Below, piece by piece: positions 41,282-50,297 of a stretch of DNA of 64,000 nt. Both the position numbers and the translations under genes were made by a program. The stretch spans positions 124,001 through 188,000 of the forward strand of contig NZ_SWJE01000004.1 of the NCBI RefSeq assembly GCF_005144415.1, given 5' to 3'. The notes beneath the pieces are model-generated. The model saw only the letters and a list, made by a program, of their open reading frames with translations, did no database searches and was not told the DNA's origin. This DNA comes from Trinickia terrae. Its GTDB lineage: Bacteria > Pseudomonadota > Gammaproteobacteria > Burkholderiales > Burkholderiaceae. Position 1 is the first letter of the stretch, and each line of letters starts with the position of its first letter.

Positions 41282-41743
41282 TCAAAGCGCTTGTACAGCC
41301 TCCAGCGCCGCGTCGACGTGGCCCGGCACCTTGACCCCTCGCCACTCCTGGCGAAGGACGCCGGCGGCGTCGATGAGGAACGTGGAGCGTTCGATTCCAC
41401 GTACCTCTTTGCCATACATTTTCTTCATTTTGATGACGTTGAAGAGCGCGCAGAGCGCCTCGTCGGCATCCGAGATCAGCGGGAACGGCAACTCCAGCTT
41501 GGCCTTGAAATTCTCGTGCGAGCGCAGGCTGTCGCGCGACACGCCGATGATTTCGGCGCCGGCTTTCTTGAACTTCGGATAGAGGTCGCGGAATTGCAGG
41601 CCTTCGGTCGTGCAGCCGGGAGTGTTGTCCTTGGGATAGAAATACAGCACCACCTTCTTGCCCCGAAGACCGGACAGCGTGATTTCGCCGCCTGTCGCGG
41701 CGGCCGTGAAATCGGGGACGGGTTGGTCGACTGCGATGGACAC
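41282..41743 (-). CDS. bcp: Bcp/PrxQ-type thiol peroxidase
   Basis: The 153-residue protein is a peroxiredoxin of the Bcp/PrxQ group that reduces peroxides using thioredoxin. The peroxidatic cysteine is Cys44 in 'PKDNTPGCTTEG'. The resolving cysteine found five residues later in E. coli Bcp is Leu here; Cys98 (ADEALCALF) is the likely partner, as in the helix-3 subtype of PrxQ. Length and the 'FLIDAAGVLRQEW' ending are normal. The gene is on the - strand, followed by a terminator. Confidence 0.93.
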   Translation of the reverse strand: MSIAVDQPVPDFTAAATGGEITLSGLRGKKVVLYFYPKDNTPGCTTEGLQFRDLYPKFKKAGAEIIGVSRDSLRSHENFKAKLELPFPLISDADEALCALFNVIKMKKMYGKEVRGIERSTFLIDAAGVLRQEWRGVKVPGHVDAALEAVQAL

Positions 41744-41803
41744 GTGGTTCTCCTATTGTTATGGCGAGGGTTGCCGGCTACCGGCTCTCGATGGCTTTTG
41801 AGC

Positions 41804-41888
41804 GCCCCCAAACCTGTCGCTACGCGCCAGGCCCCCCGAGGGGGCAATCCCACAAGGGGACTTCCTTCGGGGCGGAAAACTTGGGGGC
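41804..41888. repeat. Nested inverted repeat, probable dispersed REP-like element
   Basis: Outer arms GCCCCCAA (41804-41811) and TTGGGGGC (41881-41888) enclose an inner hairpin GCCCCC-CGA-GGGGGC (41831-41845) and a further G/C-rich dyad around CAAGGGGACTTCCTTCGGGG. It fills much of the 198-bp gap between prxQ and arnD. Compact nested palindromes of this kind occur many times in Burkholderia genomes; that this one is repeated elsewhere is from memory of such elements, not seen here. Confidence 0.5.
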
Positions 41889-41941
41889 GGCCCGGCGTTT
41901 TCTTGAGAGCGAAGGAGGCGACCCAGGCCTGCGGTACGCGA

Positions 41942-42838
41942 TCAGTCGGGCTGGACGATCAATTCGCCGGAACGGCCCGCGATCTCGCCCCATACGACAG
42001 GGTACGATGGCAGGGTGTCGCGGTCCAGCGCAGCATGATAGTCGCCCATCGTCGCAAATGTGTGACCTTGCGCGCGCCAGCCGGCCAGCAGCTGCTCGAA
42101 CACGGGGGCGAGCTTCTGGCCTTCGAGCTCGGCATGCAGCGTGAACACCTGATCGTGCGGATTGTGCTCGGTCTGCTTGAGGATGCTGGCGGCGACGCTG
42201 GTTTCGTCGACGCCGTCGATGCCGAGCACTTCGTCGAGCGTCGGCAGCGTGGTGGGCATCTGCACGTGCGTCAGGGTCTTGCCGTCGACGACCGGAAAGT
42301 ACGGTGCATGCCCGCGGCCGTCTGACGCGTAGCGTATTCCCCACGCGTCGATCTGCTTGAACGCGTGGCCGTTCATCTGCCAGCCGGCCGCGCCGTGCGT
42401 GACGGGCGGCGCGCCGAAGATGTCGGTGAAGCGCTCGTAGCTCTTTTGCATCTCGCGCGCAGTCCAGTCGGGCGAGCGCGTGCGCACGTTGTCCTGCCAG
42501 TAGACGTGGTCCCACGTATGGATGCCGCATTCGAAGCCGGCTTCGTGGATCGCGCGCATTTCGGCGGCGGCCTTGATGCCGATGTCGGGACCGGGCAGCA
42601 GCACGCCGTACATCAACTGCTTCACGCCGTAGTGCTCGACGACCGAGGTGCGCGACACCTTCTTGAGGAACCCCGGGCGCAGCGCGCGCCGCATCGCCCA
42701 GCCGGTGTGGTCGGGCCCGAGGCTGAAGAGGTAGGTGGCGCGCGCCTTGAAGCGGTCGAGCAGGCGCGCGAGGTTCGGCACGCCTTCGCGCGTGCCGCGC
42801 AGCGTGTCGACGTCGATCTTCAGGACGATGCGGGCCAA
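41942..42838 (-). CDS. arnD: ArnD, 4-deoxy-4-formamido-L-arabinose-phosphoundecaprenol deformylase
   Basis: The 298-residue protein is a polysaccharide-deacetylase-family (CE4) enzyme that removes the formyl group from undecaprenyl-phosphate-Ara4FN on the inner membrane. 'LKIDVDTLRGTREGVPNL' at the start, 'IHTWDHVYWQD' with the metal-binding histidines, and 'VFTLHAELEG' near the end are typical of ArnD. It is the last gene of the arn cluster, 10 bp after the decarboxylase gene. Length matches the family (about 300). Confidence 0.93.
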   Translation of the reverse strand: MARIVLKIDVDTLRGTREGVPNLARLLDRFKARATYLFSLGPDHTGWAMRRALRPGFLKKVSRTSVVEHYGVKQLMYGVLLPGPDIGIKAAAEMRAIHEAGFECGIHTWDHVYWQDNVRTRSPDWTAREMQKSYERFTDIFGAPPVTHGAAGWQMNGHAFKQIDAWGIRYASDGRGHAPYFPVVDGKTLTHVQMPTTLPTLDEVLGIDGVDETSVAASILKQTEHNPHDQVFTLHAELEGQKLAPVFEQLLAGWRAQGHTFATMGDYHAALDRDTLPSYPVVWGEIAGRSGELIVQPD

Positions 42839-42848
42839 GGAGCGGTCC

Positions 42849-43919
42849 TTATCCTTGCTGCTCGACGAGCGCGCGGGCGTCGGCGACGTGGCCGCGATAC
42901 GCTTCGAAGATCTTGCGCAACGCGTCGTCGAACGTAGCTTGCGGCGCCCAGTTCAATTCCTGCATCGTGTTGTCGATCTTCGGCACGCGGTTCTGCACGT
43001 CCTGATAGCCCGTGCCGTAGTACGCGCCCGACGAGGTTTCGACGAGCTTCACCTGCTTCGCCGAATCCGCGTACTCGGTGTACTCGGCCGCCAGCGCGAG
43101 CATCTTGTGCGCGAGCTCGCGCACCGAGAAGTTGTTCTTCGGATTGCCGATGTTGTAGATCTTGCCGGAGGCTACGCCGTTCGAATTCTCGATGATCTTC
43201 ATCAGCGCGCTGATGCCGTCGTCGATGTCGGTGAAGGCGCGCTTTTGCGAGCCGCCGTCGACGAGGCTGATGTTCTCGCCGCGCACGATATGGCCGAGAA
43301 ACTGCGTGACCACGCGCGAGCTGCCTTCCTTCGGCGTGTAGATCGAGTCGAGGCCCGGGCCGATCCAGTTGAACGGGCGGAACAGCGTGAAGTTCAGGCC
43401 TTCCTGCATGCCATAGCCCCAGATCACGCGATCCATCAGCTGCTTCGAGCAGGCGTAGATCCAGCGCGGCTTGTTGATCGGGCCGTAGGTGAGCTGCGAG
43501 GCTTCAGGATCGAACTCCTCGTCGCTGCACATGCCGTAGACCTCGGAGGTCGACGGGAACACGAGGTGCTTCTTGTATTTCACCGCCGAGCGCACGATCG
43601 GCAGGTTCGCCTCGAAGTCGAGCTCGAACACGCGCAGCGGCTGCTGCACGTAAGTGGCGGGCGTGGCGATCGCGACGAGCGGCAGAATCACGTCGCACTT
43701 GCGCACGTGGTACTCGACCCACTCCTTGTTGATCGTGATGTCGCCTTCGAAGAAGTGCATCCGCTCGTGATTCGCGAGGTCACCCAGGCGATCGGTCTGC
43801 ATGTCCATGCCGAAGACTTCCCAGTTGGTGGTCTCGAGAATGCGCTTGGACAGGTGGTGGCCGATGAAGCCATTGACGCCCAGAATCAGGACTTTTTTAC
43901 CGGAACCTTCGATTTTCAT
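42849..43919 (-). CDS. arnA: UDP-glucuronic acid decarboxylase (ArnA C-terminal-type dehydrogenase)
   Basis: The 356-residue NAD-dependent enzyme oxidises and decarboxylates UDP-glucuronate to UDP-4-keto-pentose, the first step to Ara4N. 'VLILGVNGFIGHHLSKRIL' is the NAD-binding motif, 'FPSTSEVYGM' and 'PRWIYACSKQLMDRVIW' give the Ser/Tyr-x3-Lys catalytic set, and 'RPFNWIGPGLD' is typical of the family. In E. coli this activity is the C-terminal half of bifunctional ArnA; here it is its own gene, overlapping the formyltransferase gene by four bases (43916-43919). Confidence 0.93.
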   Translation of the reverse strand: MKIEGSGKKVLILGVNGFIGHHLSKRILETTNWEVFGMDMQTDRLGDLANHERMHFFEGDITINKEWVEYHVRKCDVILPLVAIATPATYVQQPLRVFELDFEANLPIVRSAVKYKKHLVFPSTSEVYGMCSDEEFDPEASQLTYGPINKPRWIYACSKQLMDRVIWGYGMQEGLNFTLFRPFNWIGPGLDSIYTPKEGSSRVVTQFLGHIVRGENISLVDGGSQKRAFTDIDDGISALMKIIENSNGVASGKIYNIGNPKNNFSVRELAHKMLALAAEYTEYADSAKQVKLVETSSGAYYGTGYQDVQNRVPKIDNTMQELNWAPQATFDDALRKIFEAYRGHVADARALVEQQG

Positions 43920-44863
43920 GGAGTGCGGGAAGAGTGAATGAGCTGGACGAACTGCGAAGGGGTGACGACGGGTTGATCGCCGTCGCGCTGGTGGCGCAGT
44001 TCGGAAATGGCGACGGTCCGGCCGTCGCCGCAGACGCCGAAAAATGCATTATCGCTTACGTGCAGTCCCGGCGGCAAATCCGCCAGGCTCGCCGTGTGCG
44101 GCACGCCGGGACCTTCCAGGCGCGCCCTCGCGACGATGAAGCGCTCGCCGCCGATGTCGGTGAAGGCGCCGGGATAGGGCGGCGCGACCGCGCGGATCAG
44201 GTTGTAGACGCGTTGCGCCGGCTGTGACCAATCGATGCGGCCGTCCTCGGGCTTGCGTCCGCCGAAGTAGCTGCCGTGCGCGAGGTCGTTCGGCAGATGC
44301 GGCGCTTCGCCCTTGATGAGCGCGGGCAGCACGCGCCAGAGCGTCTGCTCGGCGGCGACCGTGACCTTGTCGAACACTTGCGCAGCGGTGTCGTCGGGCA
44401 GGATCGGCACCGGCGTCTGCGCGACGATCGCGCCGGCGTCGGGTTTGGCGGCCATCTCGTGCAGCGTCGCGCCCGTTTCGTTTTCGCCGTTGAGCACCGC
44501 CCAGTTGGTCGGCACCCGGCCGCGATACTTCGGCAAGAGCGAGCCGTGCATGTTGTACGCGCCGCGCGAGGCGATCGCGAGCAGGTCGGCCGGCAGCATG
44601 TGCCGGTAGTAGAACGAGAAGATGAAATCGGGCTGGGTGCGGCTCACGGCTTCGCGCAGCTCGGCGCTCTTTGGATCGGCGGGCGTGATCGTGGGGATGC
44701 CGTGCTCGGCCGCCACGGCGGCGACGCTGCCGAACCAGATGTTCTCGGCGGCGCTGTCTTCGTGCGTGACGACGAGCGCCACGTCGACGCCGCCCGCCAG
44801 CAGCACCTGCAGGCAGCGCACGCCGACGTTGTGATAGGCGAAGACGACGGCGCGCGGTTTCAT
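43916..44863 (-). CDS. arnA: UDP-Ara4N formyltransferase (ArnA N-terminal-type)
   Basis: The 315-residue enzyme formylates UDP-4-amino-4-deoxy-L-arabinose with formyl-tetrahydrofolate. The start is ATG at 44863; the frame is open further upstream only because it runs antisense-free through arnC in another frame. 'SFYYRHMLPADLL', 'NMHGSLLPKYRGRVPTNWAV' and 'GATLHEM..KPDAG' show the family's Asn-His-Asp catalytic set. It overlaps arnC by four bases and the decarboxylase by four, so translation is coupled. Confidence 0.93.
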   Translation of the reverse strand: MKPRAVVFAYHNVGVRCLQVLLAGGVDVALVVTHEDSAAENIWFGSVAAVAAEHGIPTITPADPKSAELREAVSRTQPDFIFSFYYRHMLPADLLAIASRGAYNMHGSLLPKYRGRVPTNWAVLNGENETGATLHEMAAKPDAGAIVAQTPVPILPDDTAAQVFDKVTVAAEQTLWRVLPALIKGEAPHLPNDLAHGSYFGGRKPEDGRIDWSQPAQRVYNLIRAVAPPYPGAFTDIGGERFIVARARLEGPGVPHTASLADLPPGLHVSDNAFFGVCGDGRTVAISELRHQRDGDQPVVTPSQFVQLIHSSRTP

Positions 44864-45888
44864 CGGTTGACCCCTTGATCGGCGACGTTGGCGGCGACGG
44901 TCTGCGCGGGAATCCCCGCGACGTGCTCGCCGTTGCGCTCTTCGAGGATCGTCTGCACGAGATAGCGCGGACGGGCGCGCACTTGCTGGTAGATGCGTCC
45001 GATGTACTCGCCGAGCAGGCCGAGCGCGAAGATGATCACGCCGAGCAGGAAGAATGTGATGGCGAACAGCGTGAACACGCCCTGGACTTCCGCGCCGATC
45101 ACGAAGCGGCGAATCAGGAGCAGCACGAACAGGCCCGCCGAGCCCAGCGACAGGATCACGCCGATGAACGACAGCCATTGCAGCGGCACGACCGAGAAGC
45201 CCGTCACAAGGTCGAAATTGAGGCGGATCAGGCTGTAGAGCGAGTACTTCGACTCGCCCGCGAAACGCTCCTCGTGCGCGACCTCGACCTCGATCGGGTT
45301 CTGCGCGAACGTGTAGGCGAGCGCGGGAATGAAGGTGTTGATCTCGCCGCAGCGGTTGATCGTGTCGATGATGTGGCGGCTGTAGGCGCGCAGCATGCAG
45401 CCCTGGTCGGTCATCTTGATGCGCGTGATGCGCTCGCGCAGGCGGTTCATCGCGCGCGACGCCTTGCGCCGCCACAGGCTGTCCTGGCGCTGCAGGCGGA
45501 TCGAGCCGACGTAGTCGTAGCCCTCGCGCATCTTCGCGACGAGCTTGCCGATCTCCTCGGGCGGGTTCTGCAAATCGGCGTCGAGCGTGATGACGACGTT
45601 GCCGCGCGACTGCTCGAAGCCCGCGAGGATCGCCATGTGCTGGCCGTAGTTGCCGTTCAGCAGGATCACGCGCGTCGTGTCCGGCCGGGCGCGGAACTGT
45701 TCGGCGAGCATCGCCGCGGATCTGTCGCGGCTGCCGTCGTTGATGAGGATGACCTCGTAGGTCGTGCCGAGCGCATCGAGCGCTGGATAGAGGCGCGCGA
45801 AGAGCGCGGCAAGCCCCGCCTCCTCGTTGTATACGGGGATGACGATCGAGACTTCGGGGGGCGCCAAGCGATGTTCCGTGTGACTCAT
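44860..45888 (-). CDS. arnC: ArnC, undecaprenyl-phosphate Ara4FN transferase
   Basis: The 342-residue protein is a GT2 glycosyltransferase that transfers Ara4-formyl-N from UDP to undecaprenyl phosphate. 'VSIVIPVYNEEAGLAALF', 'VITLDADLQNPPEEI' (DAD/DxD) and 'DQGCMLRAYSRHI' are typical; two transmembrane segments lie at about 230-255 and 265-290. It follows arnB after 6 bp and overlaps the formyltransferase gene. Confidence 0.94.
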   Translation of the reverse strand: MSHTEHRLAPPEVSIVIPVYNEEAGLAALFARLYPALDALGTTYEVILINDGSRDRSAAMLAEQFRARPDTTRVILLNGNYGQHMAILAGFEQSRGNVVITLDADLQNPPEEIGKLVAKMREGYDYVGSIRLQRQDSLWRRKASRAMNRLRERITRIKMTDQGCMLRAYSRHIIDTINRCGEINTFIPALAYTFAQNPIEVEVAHEERFAGESKYSLYSLIRLNFDLVTGFSVVPLQWLSFIGVILSLGSAGLFVLLLIRRFVIGAEVQGVFTLFAITFFLLGVIIFALGLLGEYIGRIYQQVRARPRYLVQTILEERNGEHVAGIPAQTVAANVADQGVNR

Positions 45889-45894
45889 TTCCGC

Positions 45895-47046
45895 TTATTT
45901 TCCGTATCGTTCGCAAATTTCATTGACGGCGGCCGCCACGCGCGCCACATCGGCTTCGGTCATCTGCGTGAAGAGCGGCAGCGTGACCGTCGTTGCCCCG
46001 AAGCGCTCAGCGTGCGGGAACATGCCCGGCTTGAAGCCGCGCTCGCGGTACAGCGTGAAGAGATGGATCGCCGGGTAGTGCACGCCCGAGCCGATGCCGC
46101 GTTGTTTCAATTGCTCCATGAAGCCCGCGCGATCGAGCGTGAGGCGCGCTAGCGGCAGCGTGATCTGGAACATGTGCCAGTTGCTGTTCTCGAAGTCGGC
46201 GACCGGCAGCCCGGCGCCGAGCTTCACCGCCGCACCGCCTTCGAGCTGCGCGAAATAGGCGCGCGCGAGCTCCCGGCGCCGCGCGTTGAAGCGTTCGATG
46301 TGCGCGAGCTGGCCGAGTCCGACGCGCGCCGCGACGTCAGTGAGGTTGTACTTGCCGCCGAGCACGTCGCAGTCCATGCCGTCGAAGCCGGTGCGCGTGA
46401 TGCCTTGCAGACGGTACTTGGCCGCGAGCAGCGCCTCTTCCTCGTTGTTGAGCACGAGCGCGCCGCCTTCGATCGAAGTCAGGTTCTTGTTCGGATGGAA
46501 GCTGAACGAGACGATGTCGCCGAACGCGCCGATGCGCTTGCCTTTCCAGGTCGAGCCGAGCGCCTGCGCGGCGTCCTCGATCACGCGCAGCTTATGGGTG
46601 CGGGCGATCTCGTAGAGCCTGTCCATGTCGACGGGCAGGCCTGCGAGATAGACCGGGATGATCGCCTTCGTGCGCGGCGTGATCGCTTTCTCGACGAGAT
46701 CGAGGTCGATGTTGCGGGTGACGGGATCGATGTCCGCGAACACGGGGGTCGCCCCGACTTCGTAGATGACGTTGCTCGTCGCGACCCACGACGCCGGCGT
46801 CGTGATCACTTCGTCTCCCGGGCCGACGCCGGCGATCCGCAAGCCGATTTCGAGCGTCGCGGTGCCGGAGTTGAACGCGCGCACCGGGCGCCCGCCGAAG
46901 TACCCGGACAGCGCCGCCTCGAACTTCTGGTTCTGCGGGCCGGTCGTGATCCAGCCCGAGCGCAGCACGTCGGCTACGCCTTGAATCGTTTCCTCGTCGA
47001 TCTCGGGCCGCACGAACGGCAAAAAGGGGAGTGATTCCTGACTCAT
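45895..47046 (-). CDS. arnB: ArnB, UDP-4-keto-pentose aminotransferase
   Basis: The 383-residue PLP enzyme of the DegT/DnrJ/EryC1 family converts UDP-4-keto-arabinose to UDP-Ara4N. The start is ATG at 47046 (MSQESLPFLPFVRPEI); a longer frame to 47088 lacks support. 'VVTSFSFHPNKNLTSIEGG'-type segment (here IVSFSFHPNKNLTS) holds the PLP lysine, and 'FNSGTATLEIGL' lines the cofactor site. It is first of the tightly packed arnB-C-A-A-D group; a 187-bp gap separates it from the SMR gene. Confidence 0.94.
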   Translation of the reverse strand: MSQESLPFLPFVRPEIDEETIQGVADVLRSGWITTGPQNQKFEAALSGYFGGRPVRAFNSGTATLEIGLRIAGVGPGDEVITTPASWVATSNVIYEVGATPVFADIDPVTRNIDLDLVEKAITPRTKAIIPVYLAGLPVDMDRLYEIARTHKLRVIEDAAQALGSTWKGKRIGAFGDIVSFSFHPNKNLTSIEGGALVLNNEEEALLAAKYRLQGITRTGFDGMDCDVLGGKYNLTDVAARVGLGQLAHIERFNARRRELARAYFAQLEGGAAVKLGAGLPVADFENSNWHMFQITLPLARLTLDRAGFMEQLKQRGIGSGVHYPAIHLFTLYRERGFKPGMFPHAERFGATTVTLPLFTQMTEADVARVAAAVNEICERYGK

Positions 47047-47233
47047 GAGTGCCTGGCTCGTGTAAGGGTTGGCAAGCAATGCCCGCACCGCTTGTGGCGG
47101 CGCGGCAACGGTTTATGCATTTGCTTAAAGCACTGGCGGCCGAAACAGCGTTCCAGGCCGCCTTTCAATTTATACGCGCGAATCGCGTCCGGGAGCGCGC
47201 CACGCGCGCGGCCGTGCGCATGAATGGCGTGCA

Positions 47234-47605
47234 TCAACTGCGCGCCAGCACGAACACGCCGATCAGGATGATGCCGATGCCGACGAGCCGCTGTATCGAC
47301 AACACTTCGCCGAACAGGTACCAGGCCGCGAAGGCGTTGACGACGTAGCCGAGCGAGAGCATCGGATACGCAATCGACACGTCGACCCGCGACAGCCCGA
47401 CGACCCACACGCCCACGCTGATCACATAGCACGCGAGACCGCCGATGATCGGCAATTGCGTCGCGAGCCTGAACCCGATGGGCAGAATGTTCGCACGGGT
47501 GAATTCGAAGTGTCCAACGGCATTCACGCCGGCCTTCAGGAGCAGTTGTGCGCCGGCGTTCAGGGCCACGCCGGTCAGGATGCAGATGAGTGAGATCGGG
47601 TTCAT
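47234..47605 (-). CDS. SMR/EamA-type transporter, ArnE/ArnF-like flippase
   Basis: The 123-residue protein has four hydrophobic segments and the small-multidrug-resistance signature 'AYPMLSLGYVVNAFAAWYLF'. In enterobacteria ArnE and ArnF form a heterodimer that flips undecaprenyl-phosphate-Ara4N to the periplasm; here one gene between arnT and arnB takes that position, so it may work as a homodimer. The start is ATG at 47605; arnT ends 28 bp upstream in transcription order. Confidence 0.85.
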   Translation of the reverse strand: MNPISLICILTGVALNAGAQLLLKAGVNAVGHFEFTRANILPIGFRLATQLPIIGGLACYVISVGVWVVGLSRVDVSIAYPMLSLGYVVNAFAAWYLFGEVLSIQRLVGIGIILIGVFVLARS

Positions 47606-47633
47606 CGGTTAGATGGCGTCAGGCGAAGTGGAA

Positions 47634-49328
47634 TCAAGGCTGGGCATTGGCGGCCGGCTTTTCGACGATCACGCGCCGCGCGTCCTGGGCGATCACGTGC
47701 ATCGGCAGGCCGTCGGCGGCGAATCGCGGATAGAGGTTGGCCGGAATCAGCGCGAGCGCGTACTTGTCGGCCTTCCAGCGCGCTTCCCATTCGGCGATCG
47801 TGGGCACCCATTTCTGCGGCTCCTCCGTGACGCCGAAGCGCAGTTCGTCGGCATTCTCGACCATGATCATCGTGTGACCGACGTAGAACGGCACCGTATG
47901 GTCGAGCACGCCGACCGAGTAGAACGGCGTATCGGGCGGCAGCTTCGCGAGCGCGGCCTTGACGGGCGGCGCGAGCAGGGCGCCCGAGCTCTGGCGTCCG
48001 AACGCGTCGTGGCCGGTGCCGGCGATCGTGCCGAGCATGAGCCAGGCCGTGCCGAATACGATGACGGCGGGCAGCACGCCGGCGCGCTTGCAGCGGGTCA
48101 TGGCGACGGCGGCGAGCGTCAGCGCGAGCGCGGCGCCGATGGCCGCCCACACCCACACCTGGTAGGCGCGATAGAGCGCGTTCGGCGTGCGCGCGTCGCC
48201 TTGCATGCCGAGGAAGATCGTCCCGAAGGCGGCGATCACGAGGAAGACCGCGTAGCCGATCCAATGGCGGCGCAGCGACTCGCGCTCGATGAGCGGCAGG
48301 TACATGCCGAGGATCAGCGCGAGCGCGGGCGCGACGGGCAGCACGTACGAAATCAGCTTCGAGTGCGAGGCGCTGAAGAACAGGAAGATGAAGGCGGACC
48401 AGAGAAGCAGCATCGTCGCCGGCGCGAAGCCGTTCGGCTGGCGCGGCAGCAGCACCGCATGGCGGATGCTTTTCCAGCTGATCGACAGCCATGGCAGGAA
48501 GCCGACCAGGATCACGATCGCGAAGTAGTAGAACGGACCGGGCCGGTTCTGCTCGGGCGTCAGGTAGCGCTGGAACTGCTGGACGATGAAGAAGAAGTTG
48601 AAGAACTCGGGATTGCGCTCCTGCACGAGCAGGAACCAGGGCGTCGCGATGGCGAAGAAGACGACGAGCCCGCTCACGAGATACAAACGCCTCCAGATCG
48701 CCCAATCGCGCGCGATCAGCGTATAGAGGACGAGCACCGCGCCCGGCAGGATCAGGCCGATCAGTCCTTTGGAGAGCACCGCGAGCGCCATCGACGCCCA
48801 GCAGGCCCACATCCAGAGCCGCGCCTTGGATGCCGGCAGCCCTGGCCGCTGCGCGAGCAGCAGCGAGCAGAGCGAGAGCTCCATCCAGAACGACAGGGCC
48901 ATGTCGAGCGAATTGAAGTGGCCCATCAGGTTCCAGTACGGCGAGCAGGCGAGGATGGCCGCCGCGGCGAGGCCCGCTGCCGCGTTGAACACGCGCGCAC
49001 CGGTGAAGCCCACGAGCAGCACGCCGGCAAAGCCGGTGAGCGCCGTATAGAGGCGCGCCTGCCAGTCGCCGATGCCGAACCACGCGAACGTGAGCGCGTT
49101 GGCCCAGGTTTGCAGCGGCGGCTTTTCGAAATACTTGTAGCCGTTGTAGCGGGGCGTGATCCAGTCGCCCGTGACGAACATCTCGCGTGCCATTTCGGCG
49201 TAGCGGCCTTCGTCGCTCGGCAGCAGGTGGCGCCAGCCGAGCGGCACGAACCAGACGGCGGCGAGCGCGAGGATGAGCAGCAGCAGGGTGGTGCGATTGA
49301 GCGGTAGCCGGTTAGGCGTATCGTTCAT
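47634..49328 (-). CDS. arnT: ArnT, lipid A 4-amino-4-deoxy-L-arabinose transferase
   Basis: The 564-residue polytopic glycosyltransferase (GT83/PMT type) moves Ara4N from undecaprenyl phosphate to lipid A in the periplasmic leaflet, giving polymyxin resistance. The first periplasmic loop has 'LLPSDEGRYAEMAREM' with the catalytic acidic pair and 'YFEKPPLQTWANALTF', followed by about a dozen transmembrane helices. It is first in transcription order of the cluster. A 181-bp gap separates it from the DUF498 gene; no clear promoter motif was identified there. Confidence 0.94.
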   Translation of the reverse strand: MNDTPNRLPLNRTTLLLLILALAAVWFVPLGWRHLLPSDEGRYAEMAREMFVTGDWITPRYNGYKYFEKPPLQTWANALTFAWFGIGDWQARLYTALTGFAGVLLVGFTGARVFNAAAGLAAAAILACSPYWNLMGHFNSLDMALSFWMELSLCSLLLAQRPGLPASKARLWMWACWASMALAVLSKGLIGLILPGAVLVLYTLIARDWAIWRRLYLVSGLVVFFAIATPWFLLVQERNPEFFNFFFIVQQFQRYLTPEQNRPGPFYYFAIVILVGFLPWLSISWKSIRHAVLLPRQPNGFAPATMLLLWSAFIFLFFSASHSKLISYVLPVAPALALILGMYLPLIERESLRRHWIGYAVFLVIAAFGTIFLGMQGDARTPNALYRAYQVWVWAAIGAALALTLAAVAMTRCKRAGVLPAVIVFGTAWLMLGTIAGTGHDAFGRQSSGALLAPPVKAALAKLPPDTPFYSVGVLDHTVPFYVGHTMIMVENADELRFGVTEEPQKWVPTIAEWEARWKADKYALALIPANLYPRFAADGLPMHVIAQDARRVIVEKPAANAQP

Positions 49329-49509
49329 TTTGGTATGAGCCTGTCAGTCGATGCCGCGCGAGGCGGCGTGGTGGGCACGGTACTGCGCGAGCAGGTCCAG
49401 GGCGTGGGCGCCACGGACGGCGGGCGCAGCGAGGCCGGCGCCGGGCCGGGTGCGAGCCGCAATCGTCAGTCGGCGGCGCGGATGATACACGCGCCGGCTT
49501 AGCCGTGGC

Positions 49510-49884
49510 TTATGCCTCGATCAAGAGCGCGGCCGCCACCTTGCGGCCTTCGGCCATCAGGATGTTGTAGGTCCGGCAGGCCGCCATGAAATCCATGCTC
49601 TCGACGCCGATGCGCCTGGCGGCGAGCGCGGCGGTCAGGCGCGGATGCGGAAAGCGCAGGCGCGATCCGGTGCCGAACACGACGACTTCCGGGGCCGGCG
49701 CGATCAGATATTCGAAGTGCTCGGACGTGAGCGCATCGAACGACGACACGGGCCAGGGGATGACGGGGGCTTCGGGCAGCACGATGATGCTGCCTTCGTA
49801 GCGCTGCAGATTGACTTCGACATAGCCGGCGCCATAACCGGTCACGGTGTTGAGGGCGCCGCTCGAATCCTGATGTAGTTTCAA
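49510..49884 (-). CDS. Mth938-like (DUF498) domain protein
   Basis: The start is best placed at a TTG (49884), 8 bp after GGAAAA, giving 124 residues beginning MKLHQDSSGALNTVTGYG; the longer upstream frame codes for an implausible Arg/Pro-rich stretch. Family motifs are 'VTGYGAGYVEVNLQRYEGSI', 'VVVFGTGSRLRFP' and 'GVESMDFMAACRTYNILMAE' (the last 20 residues of the core). The family occurs widely next to membrane-protein or respiratory genes, with no settled function. Confidence 0.88.
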   Translation of the reverse strand: MKLHQDSSGALNTVTGYGAGYVEVNLQRYEGSIIVLPEAPVIPWPVSSFDALTSEHFEYLIAPAPEVVVFGTGSRLRFPHPRLTAALAARRIGVESMDFMAACRTYNILMAEGRKVAAALLIEA

Positions 49885-50297
49885 ATTGGTTTTCCGTTGT
49901 GCCGATGGGTCTCGCGCCCGCCGGGTCCGCGTGCCGGACAGCCGGTCTCCCGGACCCGCGCGGCCGGGCCACGCAATAGGATGCCGGGGGGGCGAAGCAC
50001 CGCGTACGGGACGAAGTCGAGCCGGGGAAAGATCAAAAGCAGGCCGAAAGCACTTGCCGCGCGCCGTTGGTGCATTGCGGAAGTCGGCCAAAATCCGCTA
50101 AATTATAGCTTTTTAGCCGCCTGGCTGCGGCTATTGCCTTGCGCGACGCCATAAGCGGCGCGCAACCCCATCAGACAAGTCCGACTTCGCATCAGACAAG
50201 TCCACCGTGAGCGTGCGCGGACCGGCCGCTCGCAGTGCCGCGCAGCACCGCCTAGCATCACCCAGCGCTTCCCCGTCTTCAGGCTTTCCCAGGAATA
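49885..50297. other. Divergent intergenic region between DUF498 and alaA
   Basis: No gene is seen. An AT-rich patch TAAATTATAGCTTTTTAG (50098-50115) could hold a + strand promoter for alaA (TTGCGG at about 50074, 18 bp, TAAATT), followed by a hairpin AGCCGC-N6-GCGGCT in the leader. The rest is GC-rich without recognisable sites. Confidence 0.35.

Noticed and set aside
43916-45916. Possible fusion of a second domain to the ArnA-type formyltransferase (frame open to 45,916)
   Set aside because: The upstream part is the out-of-frame shadow of arnC; the formyltransferase starts properly at 44,863 with an overlap to arnC.
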